Shown: positions 49,129 through 57,468 of the stretch, piece after piece
Layout of the letters: the number at the start of each line of letters is the position of its first letter
How positions within the stretch are numbered: the first letter of the stretch is position 1
Origin: Anaerolineaceae bacterium
Lineage (GTDB): Bacteria; Chloroflexota; Anaerolineae; Anaerolineales; Anaerolineaceae
Direction: 5' to 3'
NCBI GenBank assembly: GCA_029265815.1
Contig: JAJUGU010000004.1
Coordinates: 62,001-126,000, forward strand
DNA length: 64,000 bases
Position numbers and translations under genes: made by a program
Notes under the pieces: generated by a model
Databases searched by the model: none
What the model was told of the DNA's origin: nothing
The model's input: the letters and a program-made list of their open reading frames with translations, nothing else

Positions 49129-51300
49129 ATGGAAAAAATACCAATGAAAATTATCCGAGAATATCCCAATACCTTCAACCTGCCAAAACGCATCGAAGGA
49201 TTGAGTAAAATTGCCCGAAACCTATGGTGGGTCTGGAACCCAGACGGACAGCGTGTTTTTCAGTTTATTGACCCCCTGCTCTGGGATCTGGTAACCCACA
49301 ACCCCGTGGCCTTCCTTCAGAAAGTGGAACGTCAGCGCTTGAACGCTGCCGTCAATCAACCAGCGTATCTTGAACATTACGACCGCACTCTGGCCGCATT
49401 TGAATCTTATCTAACAAACACCCAAACCTGGTATAAGTTGACCTACCCCGACCTGATCGATCAATCAATCGCCTATTTCTCTTTTGAGTTTGGTCTTCAT
49501 GAATCACTGCCGGTATACGCAGGCGGTCTCGGAATCCTTTCAGGAGATCATTTAAAAGAAGCTTCTGATCTTGGCATGCCGCTTACTGCAGTAGGATTTG
49601 TTTATAACCACGGCTATTTCGTGCAACATCTCACAGAAGACGGCTGGCAAGAAACCCGCAGCGCGTTGATTGATTATAGCAAGTTGCCGTTGATCGCCTT
49701 AATGGACGAAAACCGCAAACCCTTGATGATCTCGATCGATCTGCCAGGACGCAGAGTTTATGCTCGAATCTGGGAACTCGAGGTAGGCCGCATCAAACTT
49801 TACCTGCTCGATTCTGATGTAGACCCCAATTCACCTTCTGACCGCCAGTTAACCGAACGGCTTTACAGCAATGATCTTGAAGTGCGAATTTCACAGGAGA
49901 TCTTGCTGGGCATGGGAGGTGTGCAGGTGTTACGCCTGCTGGGTCTGAATCCCACCGTCTGGCACATGAACGAAGGCCATTCCGCTTTTCTTGCCGTGGA
50001 GCGCATCCGTGAAAAAGTAAAAACAGGTATGTCCTTTGAAAATGCCATGGATCAGGTAAAGATTGGTGACATCTTTACCACACATACCCCCGTTCCAGCT
50101 GGTAACGACCAATTTCCCCTGTGGCTGATTGATAAATACTTTGGCAACATCTGGGCAGAGCTTGGTCTCACCCGTGACCAATTCATAGACCTGGGAAGAC
50201 AGGTACAACCCTGGGGTGAGACTTTCGTCATGCCTGTACTTGCGCTTAAACTCTCCAAACGGGCTAATGCCGTTTCTGAATTACATGGTATCGTATCAAG
50301 GCGAATGTGGCAGTTCCTGTGGCCAGAGGAAAAAGAAGAAAACGTTCCAATCGGTTACGTAACCAACGGTGTGCATACGCGTACATGGCTGGCTCGCCGC
50401 ATGGGGCTACTCTTTGAAAAATACCTTGCCCCAGACTGGGCAGACCGCCTGGATGATCCTGACCTCTGGAAAAATGTTTTCCAAATCCCTGATGAAGAAT
50501 TATGGGCTGTTCGCCGGCACTTGAAGAACAAACTGGTGAGTTTTGCCAATGAACGTACCCGTCTGCAGTGGCAGAACGGGCTGCTCACGCCCAGTCAGGC
50601 AGTCGCCGGCGGTGTCTTCCTTGAACCCTACTCATTGACGATCGGCTTCGCACGCCGGTTCGCAACTTATAAGCGCGCCAACCTCGTATTCCGTGATTTC
50701 GATCGTTTTATGAATCTGATCAACGATTCACATCGTCCGGTACAGATCATTTTTGCCGGCAAAGCCCACCCAGCCGATGAGCCGGGTAAAATGTTGATCC
50801 AACAGGTGTACCGTACTGTCAAAGATTCACGCAGCGCAGGCCGTCTGGTCTTTCTGGAAGACTACGACATTAATGTCGCACGCTATCTGGTGCAGGGCGT
50901 TGACGTATGGCTAAACACCCCCCGACGGCCCAATGAAGCTTCAGGAACTTCAGGCATGAAAGCTGCTCTCAACGGCGTGCTTAACTTCTCGGTGCTCGAT
51001 GGCTGGTGGCGGGAAGGATACAACGGCAAGAACGGCTGGCCCATCGGCAAAGACATGGATTATGCCAATCCTGAAGAACAGGATGCAGCTGACGCACAGA
51101 GTATTTACGAGACACTGGAAAAACAGATCATCCCTATGTACTATGAGCGTGATCAAAACAAAATTCCCACCCTTTGGCTGCAGATGGTCAAAGAATGTCT
51201 GCGCACACTCACTCCGCAGTTCAGCCTGCGCCGTATGCTCAAAGAATATACAACAGATTACTACCTGCCTGTCATCAAAGAATCAGCTTCGATTCAGTAG
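49129..51300 (+). CDS. glgP: Alpha-glucan phosphorylase (DUF3417 type)
   Basis: 723 residues. The first 110 residues are the DUF3417 domain (LPKRIEGLSKIARNLWWVWNPDGQRVFQFIDPLLWD) typical of the short bacterial/archaeal phosphorylase branch. The catalytic body carries YFSFEFGLHESLPVYAGGLGILSGDHLKEASDLGMPLTAVGFVYNHGYF, VWHMNEGHSAFLAVERIRE, and TTHTPVPAGNDQF. The PLP-binding Lys is in ASGTSGMKAALNGVLNFSVLDGWW (about residue 606). It releases glucose 1-phosphate from glycogen or maltodextrin. Start at 49129 or 49144 (MKIIREYPN); neither has a strong Shine-Dalgarno. The DUF2179 gene follows after 20 bases. Confidence 0.95.
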   Translation: MEKIPMKIIREYPNTFNLPKRIEGLSKIARNLWWVWNPDGQRVFQFIDPLLWDLVTHNPVAFLQKVERQRLNAAVNQPAYLEHYDRTLAAFESYLTNTQTWYKLTYPDLIDQSIAYFSFEFGLHESLPVYAGGLGILSGDHLKEASDLGMPLTAVGFVYNHGYFVQHLTEDGWQETRSALIDYSKLPLIALMDENRKPLMISIDLPGRRVYARIWELEVGRIKLYLLDSDVDPNSPSDRQLTERLYSNDLEVRISQEILLGMGGVQVLRLLGLNPTVWHMNEGHSAFLAVERIREKVKTGMSFENAMDQVKIGDIFTTHTPVPAGNDQFPLWLIDKYFGNIWAELGLTRDQFIDLGRQVQPWGETFVMPVLALKLSKRANAVSELHGIVSRRMWQFLWPEEKEENVPIGYVTNGVHTRTWLARRMGLLFEKYLAPDWADRLDDPDLWKNVFQIPDEELWAVRRHLKNKLVSFANERTRLQWQNGLLTPSQAVAGGVFLEPYSLTIGFARRFATYKRANLVFRDFDRFMNLINDSHRPVQIIFAGKAHPADEPGKMLIQQVYRTVKDSRSAGRLVFLEDYDINVARYLVQGVDVWLNTPRRPNEASGTSGMKAALNGVLNFSVLDGWWREGYNGKNGWPIGKDMDYANPEEQDAADAQSIYETLEKQIIPMYYERDQNKIPTLWLQMVKECLRTLTPQFSLRRMLKEYTTDYYLPVIKESASIQ

Positions 51301-51320
51301 ATTGGTTGAAGGATACTATC

Positions 51321-51848
51321 ATGGAAAATTTAATTGACCCCCATGCGTGGTTATACGCTTTAATGATCTTTGCCCTCCGGGTTGGAGATATGTCTCTGGA
51401 TACCATCCGCGTGCTCTTTGTGATGCGCGGGAAGAAACTGCTTACCTGGGTACTGGGCTTTGTCCAATCCGTGATCTATATCGTTGCCATCAGCTCGGTA
51501 TTGACCGAAATGGACAACATCCTCAACGTGCTTGCCTACGCAGCGGGCTTCGCCACCGGTAATGTTGTCGGTTTAATCATTGAAGGTAAGCTGGCAATCG
51601 GTCACATTCTCATAACCATTATCAGCTCTCACCGCGGGGCCTACATTGCAGAACAGCTGCGTGCCAGTGGTTACGCAGTAACTGAAATTTCAGGGCGTGG
51701 TAAGAACGGCACTGTGTTCGAACTCCACGCCAGTGTGTTGAGAAAAGACGTGCCCAACGTGGAAACCATCGTCCTTGAAGCAGATCCTCAAGCATTCGTC
51801 ACTGCCGAAGACGTACGCCCCGTAAGGCGCGGCTTCTGGCGTGCCTGA
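51321..51848 (+). CDS. UPF0316 (DUF5698/DUF2179) membrane protein
   Basis: 175 residues from ATG 51321 with GAAGGA upstream; the ORF-track start at 51174 lies inside glgP. Three predicted membrane helices form the DUF5698 part (YALMIFALRVGDMSLDTIRVLFVMRGKKLLTWVLGFVQSVIYIVAISSVL). The C-terminal DUF2179 domain follows (AEQLRASGYAVTEISGRGKNGTVFELHASVLRKDVPNVETIVLEADPQAFVTAEDVRPV). Family function is not established, but DUF2179 domains are found in cyclic-nucleotide or stress-related membrane proteins. It is probably co-transcribed with glgP. Confidence 0.93.
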   Translation: MENLIDPHAWLYALMIFALRVGDMSLDTIRVLFVMRGKKLLTWVLGFVQSVIYIVAISSVLTEMDNILNVLAYAAGFATGNVVGLIIEGKLAIGHILITIISSHRGAYIAEQLRASGYAVTEISGRGKNGTVFELHASVLRKDVPNVETIVLEADPQAFVTAEDVRPVRRGFWRA

Positions 51849-51887
51849 CTCTGCCCTGAAAACAATTGGTGATTCAATTAGCTAAAT

Positions 51888-52628
51888 TTAGAATCTCAAG
51901 TCAGCAGCCTGACGATAATTCAACATAGCCCGAAAATTGGCAAACATTTCTTCCATGATTTCCTGCCGGCGTACATGAACATAATTCGCCAGACGTTTGA
52001 ACTCACTGCGCGTGGGGAAGATTTCCAATCCGATTCTCGTCAGACTATCGGTAAGATAACGCATATCTTTGACGATCCCTCTCACTCTGAATTCTTCAAG
52101 AAATGGCTTAACATTTATCTTGAAATCTAGATCGGAATTGGTAATGGATGCAGGAATCTCATCCATCTGCACGTTGGCGATCAAACACATTCCCTTGATT
52201 GAAATGTCGTGAAGATTGGCGCGAATTTCCATACCATCACTGATGAACGAAAAATAAACTGGAAATTTCGGCTGTACGCGCTGTTCCGAACGCTCTCTCC
52301 ACTCCTGTTTCAATACATGAAAATCACTTAGATGGACTTCATCATTGTGGATCAGGATTCTCACAGTTCGAGAAACTATTATTGTCTGGTCATTTTGTAT
52401 GCGCAGAAATACAGGGATGGTTTCGCTGCCTGAACAGAAATTACCGATATTCCCAGCTCGGGCAATGACCTGACTGCTGGTTGTTTCTTTCACCGCAAGT
52501 TGATCATTCACTAGCATCCCGCTCATGGGGATGGTCACCTCAATATTGTCTTCAGGATGGATCAATGTGCTGATATCATCCACTTCTTTTGCGGATTCAA
52601 AAAGGGTGATTTCCTGGATGGGTTTCAT
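51888..52628 (-). CDS. PilZ-domain c-di-GMP receptor, YcgR-like
   Basis: 246 residues with AAAGGAGG 5 bases before the start. The N-terminal half is a YcgR-type beta domain (TIPMSGMLVNDQLAVKETTSSQ). The C-terminal half is PilZ with the c-di-GMP switch: RERSEQR (RxxxR, residues about 110-116) and HDISIKGMCLIANV (D/NxSxxG). Binding of c-di-GMP between these motifs alters motility, secretion or adhesion. The HD-GYP phosphodiesterase at 10 kb would lower the ligand level. No flagellar gene is seen here, so a surface or envelope role is more likely. Confidence 0.88.
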   Translation of the reverse strand: MKPIQEITLFESAKEVDDISTLIHPEDNIEVTIPMSGMLVNDQLAVKETTSSQVIARAGNIGNFCSGSETIPVFLRIQNDQTIIVSRTVRILIHNDEVHLSDFHVLKQEWRERSEQRVQPKFPVYFSFISDGMEIRANLHDISIKGMCLIANVQMDEIPASITNSDLDFKINVKPFLEEFRVRGIVKDMRYLTDSLTRIGLEIFPTRSEFKRLANYVHVRRQEIMEEMFANFRAMLNYRQAADLRF

Positions 52629-52706
52629 CGACCACCTCCTTTACCAGTAGTACCAGTAAATAAATGGTGCAAATAACTTTACTCAAACATCGATTACGGT
52701 AGACGC

Positions 52707-52738
52707 AAAACGCCGAGGACTCCTCGGCGTTTTCTTTT
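52707..52738 (+). terminator. Orphan plus-strand terminator
   Basis: Perfect 13-bp inverted repeat AAAACGCCGAGGA / TCCTCGGCGTTTT with a 1-base centre, followed by CTTTTAT. On the plus strand no gene lies between DUF2179 (ends 51848) and this site. Confidence 0.75.
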
Positions 52739-52885
52739 ATATAAATTATTATAAACACATATACACAGTGCTTGTCAAGGGCATGCTTCTTTAATCTCAT
52801 TTATCATTCCGGGTAAAATGCTCAATCCTCCTCATCAACCAGGTTAAGTTCAGGCTGTCCTCCAGCCACACATCTCTACTCGTCC

Positions 52886-52915
52886 TTGACGAAATACTTA
52901 TTCCAGTTTTATAAT
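52886..52915 (+). promoter_or_regulatory. Promoter of SdpR-like operon
   Basis: TTGACG (52886-52891), 18-bp spacer, TATAAT (52910-52915). Transcription should start near 52922, inside the palindrome that follows. Confidence 0.8.
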
Positions 52916-52939
52916 CTATTTAGAAAATTTTCTAAATAG
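52916..52939. promoter_or_regulatory. 24-bp perfect palindrome, probable SdpR-type operator
   Basis: CTATTTAGAAAA followed immediately by its reverse complement TTTTCTAAATAG. It abuts the -10 box and covers the start of transcription, so a bound repressor would block initiation. ArsR/SmtB-family dimers bind palindromes of this size. Confidence 0.8.
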
Positions 52940-52951
52940 GATTTAACTGCA

Positions 52952-53233
52952 ATGGGATATGCAGAAACTTTAAAAGCCCTGTCCGATCCAGTAAGGCGTG
53001 AAATTCTCGTCATGCTGAAATCCGGGAAAATGACCGCAGGTGAAATTGGAAGACACTTTAATATGACCGGGGCAACCATTTCTTATCACCTGTCACAGTT
53101 AAAAAAGGCTGACCTTGTATTCGAAACCAAGTTTAAAAACTTCATATTCTATGAACTGAACACCTCGGTTCTGGAAGAGATCATGCTCTGGCTTTCGCAA
53201 TTTGGAGGAAGTAATGCTGAAGTTAAAAAATAA
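52952..53233 (+). CDS. ArsR-family repressor, SdpR-like
   Basis: 93 residues. The winged helix is complete: LKALSDPVRREILVMLKSGKMTAGEIGRHFNMTGATISYHLSQLKKADLVFETKFKNFIFYELNTSVLEEIMLWL. It has none of the Cys/His metal sites of ArsR or SmtB. The next gene encodes an SdpI-like protein, overlapping by 20 bases with GGAGG inside this gene. In Bacillus SdpR is an autorepressor that is sequestered by SdpI when toxin is sensed. The palindrome over the promoter fits such autorepression. Confidence 0.9.
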   Translation: MGYAETLKALSDPVRREILVMLKSGKMTAGEIGRHFNMTGATISYHLSQLKKADLVFETKFKNFIFYELNTSVLEEIMLWLSQFGGSNAEVKK

Positions 53234-53873
53234 AACTGCTCTGCTGTTGTCAACCATCATCTGTTTAACCCCTATGATCTTTGCCCTGATAATCTTCGAA
53301 AAATTGCCGCCGCAGGTTCCCACACATTTCAACGCAGCGGGTGTCGCAGATGATTATCTTCCCAAGGCAGCAGCTGCTTTTGGCTTGCCTTTGATCCTGG
53401 CAGCAATCAACGCATATACTCACTTTCGGCTCACTGCAGACCCAAAAGTAGAAAAAGCTTCATCGGTGATCAAGCAAGCGATGAAATGGGTCGTCCCGGT
53501 TATTTCTGTTTTGTTTATTCCTTTTTCTCTATTAAAAGCGCTGGGTACAAACCTTCCCATCCCAATGGCTGCCACATCTCTCGCAGGCATTGTGATTATT
53601 ATCTGTGGCAATTACCTCCCCAAGTGCAGACAGAATTACACGGTAGGCATCAAACTGCCATGGACGCTCGACAGCGAAACGAACTGGAATAAGACCCATC
53701 GCTTCGCAGGCTTTCTCTGGGTGTTTGGCGGATTGATCATTCTAATTAACGCGTTCTTTTCTTTCTGGCCGGTTAATCTTGTCGTTATAAGCCTTCTGGT
53801 TATCGTGCCCTTTATTTATTCATATTTAGAATATCAACACGAGAATAAGGATCAATCGATAGGACAAGAATAG
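53214..53873 (+). CDS. SdpI-like membrane immunity/signalling protein
   Basis: 219 residues from ATG 53214, with TTTGGAGG upstream inside the repressor gene. Six hydrophobic segments are predicted. The N-terminal DUF1648 part holds LPPQVPTHFNAAGVADDYLPKAAAAFGLPLILAA, and the SdpI domain has GNYLPKCRQNYTVGIKLPWTLDSETNWNKTHRFAGFLWVFGGLIILI, the family signature. In Bacillus SdpI protects against the SdpC toxin and captures SdpR at the membrane. No SdpC homologue is seen here, so this copy may sense another envelope-active peptide. Confidence 0.9.
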   Translation: MLKLKNKTALLLSTIICLTPMIFALIIFEKLPPQVPTHFNAAGVADDYLPKAAAAFGLPLILAAINAYTHFRLTADPKVEKASSVIKQAMKWVVPVISVLFIPFSLLKALGTNLPIPMAATSLAGIVIIICGNYLPKCRQNYTVGIKLPWTLDSETNWNKTHRFAGFLWVFGGLIILINAFFSFWPVNLVVISLLVIVPFIYSYLEYQHENKDQSIGQE

Positions 53874-53944
53874 GTTTTTCTTAAAAAGTGCTTTCTTAAT
53901 AAAATTTCCAATCACTGATTAATAAAAAAGGAGATCCATAAAAA

Positions 53945-54355
53945 ATGAAAATTTATAAGACCATTTTTGTCATTCTGCTTACTTTCATGATGCTGGCTGC
54001 TTGCACCTCTACAAAGCTTGCGGATATTTATGATGAAGATTCAGTCATCAACCGTGCAAAAGAGATCGTTGAACTCATTAATACGTATGACTTTGATACT
54101 GTCAACGCGCAATTGCGGGACGATCTTCAAGATCAGTTGACATCCGCCCAACTGAAAGAAGCCCTGGAAGGAAAACTGGCCAACGCTGGTGCGTTCATCG
54201 AGTATCAATCAAGCACTGCTGTGGGTCAAAAAAGTAAATCCACCGGCGAGGATTATGCTACCGTTGTTCTGGTGGGAAAATATGAGAACAGTACCATTGT
54301 ATATACGATCACAATGGATTCCAATCTGGATATCGTTGGGTTGTATGCAAAATAA
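53945..54355 (+). CDS. DUF3887-type lipoprotein
   Basis: 136 residues with AAAAAGGAG before the ATG. The signal peptide ends in LAAC (Cys about residue 20). The mature part is the DUF3887 pattern: RAKEIVELINTYDFDTVNAQLRDDLQDQLTSAQLKEALEGKLANAGAFIEYQSSTAVGQ, then strands VVLVGKYENSTIVYTITMDSNLDIVGLY. Such cystatin/NTF2-like domains are small extracellular modules of unknown ligand, often near transporters or hydrolases. It lies 71 bases after the SdpI-like gene, in the same direction, and may be part of that unit. Confidence 0.82.
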   Translation: MKIYKTIFVILLTFMMLAACTSTKLADIYDEDSVINRAKEIVELINTYDFDTVNAQLRDDLQDQLTSAQLKEALEGKLANAGAFIEYQSSTAVGQKSKSTGEDYATVVLVGKYENSTIVYTITMDSNLDIVGLYAK

Positions 54356-54400
54356 GATCAAAGCCGTTACAGCAATAAACGGTGATCAATAGAATATCAA

Positions 54401-54426
54401 AAGCGCCATCCTTGCGGATGGCGCTT
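54401..54426 (-). terminator. Terminator of lysS
   Basis: 11-bp stem AAGCGCCATCC / GGATGGCGCTT with a GCAA loop, followed on the minus strand by TTGATATTC, 11 bases after the stop. Confidence 0.85.
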
Positions 54427-54437
54427 GACGTAAAAGA

Positions 54438-55958
54438 TCAAGAGGCGTCTTCTCTTTCTCTCAAATGCGGGAAGAGCAACACTTCACGAATGGTCCGCTG
54501 GTCGGTCAGCAGCATCACCAGTCGGTCAATGCCCATACCAAAACCTCCCTGCGGGGGCATTCCGTAAGACATGGCGTTCAGATAATCCTCATCCATTGGG
54601 TGGCGTTCCTCATCCTCGACATCATACTCGCGTCCCATTTCCAAGAAGCGAGCTTCCTGCTCAAGAGGATCGTTCAATTCAGTGAACGCGTTGCACAACT
54701 CCATTCCTCCCACAAAACCTTCGAAACGCTCCACGATTGAAGGGTCGCCGGGTATGTTCTTGGCCAGCGGAGAAATATCGCGGGGATAATCATACAAGAA
54801 TGTGGGCTGGATAAACGTGGGCTCCAGATATTCTCCAAGCAGATGATCAATCAGTTTTCCGCGTGCGGTGCCCGGTTTGAACTTCATACCCTTCTCCAAC
54901 ATCACCGCTTCGAGTGATTCTGCGGTAGGATGTTGCTGAATATCAATGCCGGTCTTCTCGATCAACCCCTGCCGCAGGTCAACGCGCCGCCAGGGTGGAT
55001 TGAAATCAATTTCGTTGCCGCAGTATGTCACTTTGCGGGTACCGAAAATACGATCACACACAAAAGCGATCATCTGCTCGGTTAATTCCATTACCTTCAG
55101 ATAATCGGCGTACGCCCAGTAATATTCAAGCTGGGTGAACTCAGGATTATGCTTATAAGAAACACCCTCGTTGCGAAAGTCGCGCCCGATCTCGTAAACG
55201 CGGTCAAAACCGCCAACAATCAATCTTTTCAGATATAGCTCAAATGAAATACGCAGGAAAAGGTCTTGTTTCAACTGGTTATGATGCGTGATGAACGGTC
55301 TGGCTGCAGCCCCGCCATAGATCGGCTGCAGGATGGGTGTCTCGACTTCGAGGAAGCCGCGTTCGTCAAGAAAGGCGCGGATGGCCGAAACCACAGCTGC
55401 ACGTGTGCGGAAGATCTTGCGTACATCTTCGTTGACAGCCAGGTCAGCGTAACGCTGGCGGTAGCGGGTTTCTGGATCAGCGAGTGTGGCATGTCGTACC
55501 ACCTGCCCATCGACGACTTCGTCTTTAGCAGCTGGCAGCGGGGTAATGGCCTTGGCAAGCATTTTAAAGTCGTGAACCTGCAGGCTGATCTCGCCCGTGC
55601 GGGTTCTGATCATGTCGCCAGAAGCCTGGATGTAATCACCAATATCAAATTGATCTTTGAAGCGCTGCATGGCTTCTTCACCCAGCTCATTAACGCGGAA
55701 GAAAAGTTGAATCCGGCCGCTGCCGTCTTCGATATGAGCGAAAGCCAGCTTTCCCATCAACCGGATGGCACGCAGCCTGCCCCCCAGGATAGCCTGCAGG
55801 GGGTCTTGCCTGCCTTCAGCTTCAGCTTTTTCAAATGCGCGGATCGCCTCGGCCGTAGTCTGGTTCACTTCTGCCCGTGTAGGGTACGGTTCCAGCCCTG
55901 CGGCGCGCATTGCCAGTATTTTTTCATAGCGAATTCGTTCCAGTTCAGTAAATTCCAT
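54438..55958 (-). CDS. lysS: Lysyl-tRNA synthetase, class II
   Basis: 506 residues with AAGGTAAG upstream. The OB-fold anticodon domain (RAIRLMGKLAFAHIEDGSGRIQLFFRVNELG) is followed by class II motif 1 (FLDERGFLEVETPILQPIYGGAAARPF), motif 2 (YEIGRDFRNEGVSYKHNPEFTQLEYYWAYADY) and motif 3 (MPPQGGFGMGIDRLVMLLTDQRTIREVLLFPHLR). It charges tRNA-Lys, one copy of which is at 4.3 kb. The upstream gene on the same strand is greA, separated by a hairpin. Confidence 0.97.
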   Translation of the reverse strand: MEFTELERIRYEKILAMRAAGLEPYPTRAEVNQTTAEAIRAFEKAEAEGRQDPLQAILGGRLRAIRLMGKLAFAHIEDGSGRIQLFFRVNELGEEAMQRFKDQFDIGDYIQASGDMIRTRTGEISLQVHDFKMLAKAITPLPAAKDEVVDGQVVRHATLADPETRYRQRYADLAVNEDVRKIFRTRAAVVSAIRAFLDERGFLEVETPILQPIYGGAAARPFITHHNQLKQDLFLRISFELYLKRLIVGGFDRVYEIGRDFRNEGVSYKHNPEFTQLEYYWAYADYLKVMELTEQMIAFVCDRIFGTRKVTYCGNEIDFNPPWRRVDLRQGLIEKTGIDIQQHPTAESLEAVMLEKGMKFKPGTARGKLIDHLLGEYLEPTFIQPTFLYDYPRDISPLAKNIPGDPSIVERFEGFVGGMELCNAFTELNDPLEQEARFLEMGREYDVEDEERHPMDEDYLNAMSYGMPPQGGFGMGIDRLVMLLTDQRTIREVLLFPHLREREDAS

Positions 55959-55983
55959 CTTACCTTTTCCTTGTTTTAATCAA

Positions 55984-56016
55984 GAGACCTGCCCGGTCTT
56001 CTTGGGGGCAGGCCTC
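55984..56016 (-). terminator. Hairpin between greA and lysS
   Basis: GAGGCCTGCCC / GGGCAGGTCTC stem with one mismatch and an 11-base loop, followed on the minus strand by TTGATT. It may reduce read-through from greA into lysS rather than block it. Confidence 0.55.
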
Positions 56017-56077
56017 TGGTTTGCAGAGTTTGGATCACCCAGGTCGATCGATCGGTGTGACCCCTATTGTACTAGGT

Positions 56078-56545
56078 TTATTCCACTTTGATTACCTTCA
56101 CAAAGTATGATCCTGCAGGAGCATCCACCTGCACCCTATCGCCCGCTCGCCTTCCCAGCAGAGCCTTACCCAGAGGGCTTTCGTTAGAGATCTTTCCAGC
56201 GCTCGGATCAGCTTCTGCAGCACCCACAATTTCGTAGGCTTCCTTATCTTTGCTGCCCTCTTCCTGAATGGTGACACAGTTCCCCACCTGGATGGTTTCT
56301 TTATCTACATCTTTTTCATCCACAACCCGCGCGGTTGCCAGCAGGATCTCCAGTTCCTTGATTCTACCCTCAACGAACGCCTGTTCATTCTTGGCCGCTT
56401 CCAATTCGGCGTTGTCGAGCAATTCACCGCCTTCGATGGCTTCGTGAAGCCGTTCAGCGATCTGTTCACGCTTTGTGGTTCGCAGGTAATTAAGCTCTTC
56501 CTGCAATTTTTGATACCCTTCAGAAGTCAGGAATGTTGTAGGCAT
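56078..56545 (-). CDS. greA: Transcription elongation factor GreA
   Basis: 155 residues from ATG 56545 with GAAGGAAA upstream; the ORF-track start at 56629 is rejected. The coiled-coil hairpin is MPTTFLTSEGYQKLQEELNYLRTTKREQIAERLHEAIEGGELLDNAELEAAKNEQAFVEGRIKELE, and the C-terminal FKBP-like domain ends GKISNESPLGKALLGRRAGDRVQVDAPAGSYFVKVIKVE. GreA rescues backtracked RNA polymerase. At the tip, the E. coli GDLKENAEY reads GELLDNAEL here: the two catalytic acids are swapped (Asp to Glu, Glu to Asp). A promoter lies about 150 bases upstream. Confidence 0.95.
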   Translation of the reverse strand: MPTTFLTSEGYQKLQEELNYLRTTKREQIAERLHEAIEGGELLDNAELEAAKNEQAFVEGRIKELEILLATARVVDEKDVDKETIQVGNCVTIQEEGSKDKEAYEIVGAAEADPSAGKISNESPLGKALLGRRAGDRVQVDAPAGSYFVKVIKVE

Positions 56546-56692
56546 ATTTATTTTTTCCTTCACAATGAAAGTGCGGAAGAATGAAAAATCCCCGCCAGTA
56601 GCAACATCTTTCGAATGTAAAAAAACCACTCCTCGTGGAGCGATTTATAAAAATGAGGGAATAATCATTTTCTTCGTCTCTAGTGTTCAATT

Positions 56693-56721
56693 ACTATAAC
56701 ATAAATGAAATTCAATTGCAA
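56693..56721 (-). promoter_or_regulatory. greA promoter
   Basis: On the minus strand TTGCAA (56721-56716), 17-bp spacer, TATAGT (56698-56693). It predicts a 5' UTR of about 140 nt for greA. Confidence 0.65.
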
Positions 56722-56865
56722 GACTGACCGATTCCCTTACGCTTAAGAATCATGCAAATTTCATAAAAAAGGGTGATCTTCTATAAAAACAGCAGGAAAA
56801 GAAGTAAAGATGTTTTGCTGATCTGCTAAACCCATCTTTTTTCACCAGTTTTATCTTTAAAAAAA

Positions 56866-56890
56866 CCGCGAATCAAAAAACGATTCGCGG
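56866..56890 (-). terminator. Terminator of 2-oxoacid oxidoreductase operon
   Basis: 9-bp stem CCGCGAATC / GATTCGCGG followed on the minus strand by TTTTTTTAAAG, 24 bases after the gamma subunit stop. Confidence 0.9.
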
Positions 56891-56913
56891 CTCTATTCCT
56901 TTATATCCTTCAG

Positions 56914-57453
56914 CTAGTTTACTTTATACTTCTCACCTTCGCGCAGGGCTTGATAATTCTGTGGCAGCAGTTTATGATGGCGTTCGGGCAGGTGCCCTTT
57001 CAATGCCTTCTCGATCGCCTCCAATGGCAGCACAGGCAGGTTGGCGATCAACGCCCCCAGCAGCACCATGTTAGTCATGCGCTTGTCACCGAGCTTCTCG
57101 GCGATTTCATTAGCCTTCACGCTGATCACCTTGATATCCTTGCGTTCAGCAGGGCGGTCGACCATCGACTCGTTGATCACGAGCACGCCACCAGGTTTGA
57201 CCATACTTTCATATTTATCAAGAGACGGCCGGTTCATTACGATCACCGCTGTTGGATGTTCCACCATAGGCGAGCCAATCTCTTCATTCGAAATAACCAC
57301 CGTGCAGTTCGCTGTACCACCGCGCATCTCGGGGCCGTAGGATGGGATCCAGGTAACTTCGCGCCCCTCATCCATTCCGGCGTATGCCAGCAGCTGACCG
57401 GTGAAGAGCACCCCCTGCCCGCCAAAACCTGCAACAACGATTTCTGTTTGCAT
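56914..57453 (-). CDS. 2-oxoacid:ferredoxin oxidoreductase, gamma subunit
   Basis: 179 residues with AGGAAACG before the ATG. MQTEIVVAGFGGQGVLFTGQLLAYAGMDEGREVTWIPSYGPEMRGGTANCTVVIS is the gamma-domain signature shared by KorC/VorC/PorC proteins, and SPMVEHPTAVIVMNRPSLDKYESMVKPGGVLVINESMV follows. It binds the alpha/beta core and is thought to contact CoA and substrate. It is the last gene of a four-gene operon in the order delta-alpha-beta-gamma, 15 bases after the beta subunit. Confidence 0.93.
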   Translation of the reverse strand: MQTEIVVAGFGGQGVLFTGQLLAYAGMDEGREVTWIPSYGPEMRGGTANCTVVISNEEIGSPMVEHPTAVIVMNRPSLDKYESMVKPGGVLVINESMVDRPAERKDIKVISVKANEIAEKLGDKRMTNMVLLGALIANLPVLPLEAIEKALKGHLPERHHKLLPQNYQALREGEKYKVN

Positions 57454-57468
57454 GCGTTTCCTCTCCTC

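Larger units (their letters stand above)
52629..52951. other. Non-coding gap upstream of PilZ and SdpR-like genes
   Basis: 323 bases without a gene. It holds an orphan terminator-like hairpin (52707-52733), an AT-rich section with no further structure, then a strong promoter and a 24-bp palindrome for the SdpR-like gene. The PilZ promoter must also be here on the minus strand, but no good -10/-35 is seen. Confidence 0.6.
56546..56913. other. Non-coding gap between the oxidoreductase operon and greA
   Basis: 368 bases without a convincing gene. It contains the greA promoter (56693-56721), a small hairpin CTCC-TCGT-GGAG near 56628 in the greA 5' UTR, AT-rich sequence with poly-A tracts, and the terminator of the upstream operon at 56866-56890. 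Confidence 0.6.

Noticed and set aside
55266-55979. 237-codon plus-strand ORF
   Set aside because: Antisense to lysS motif regions, so a shadow.
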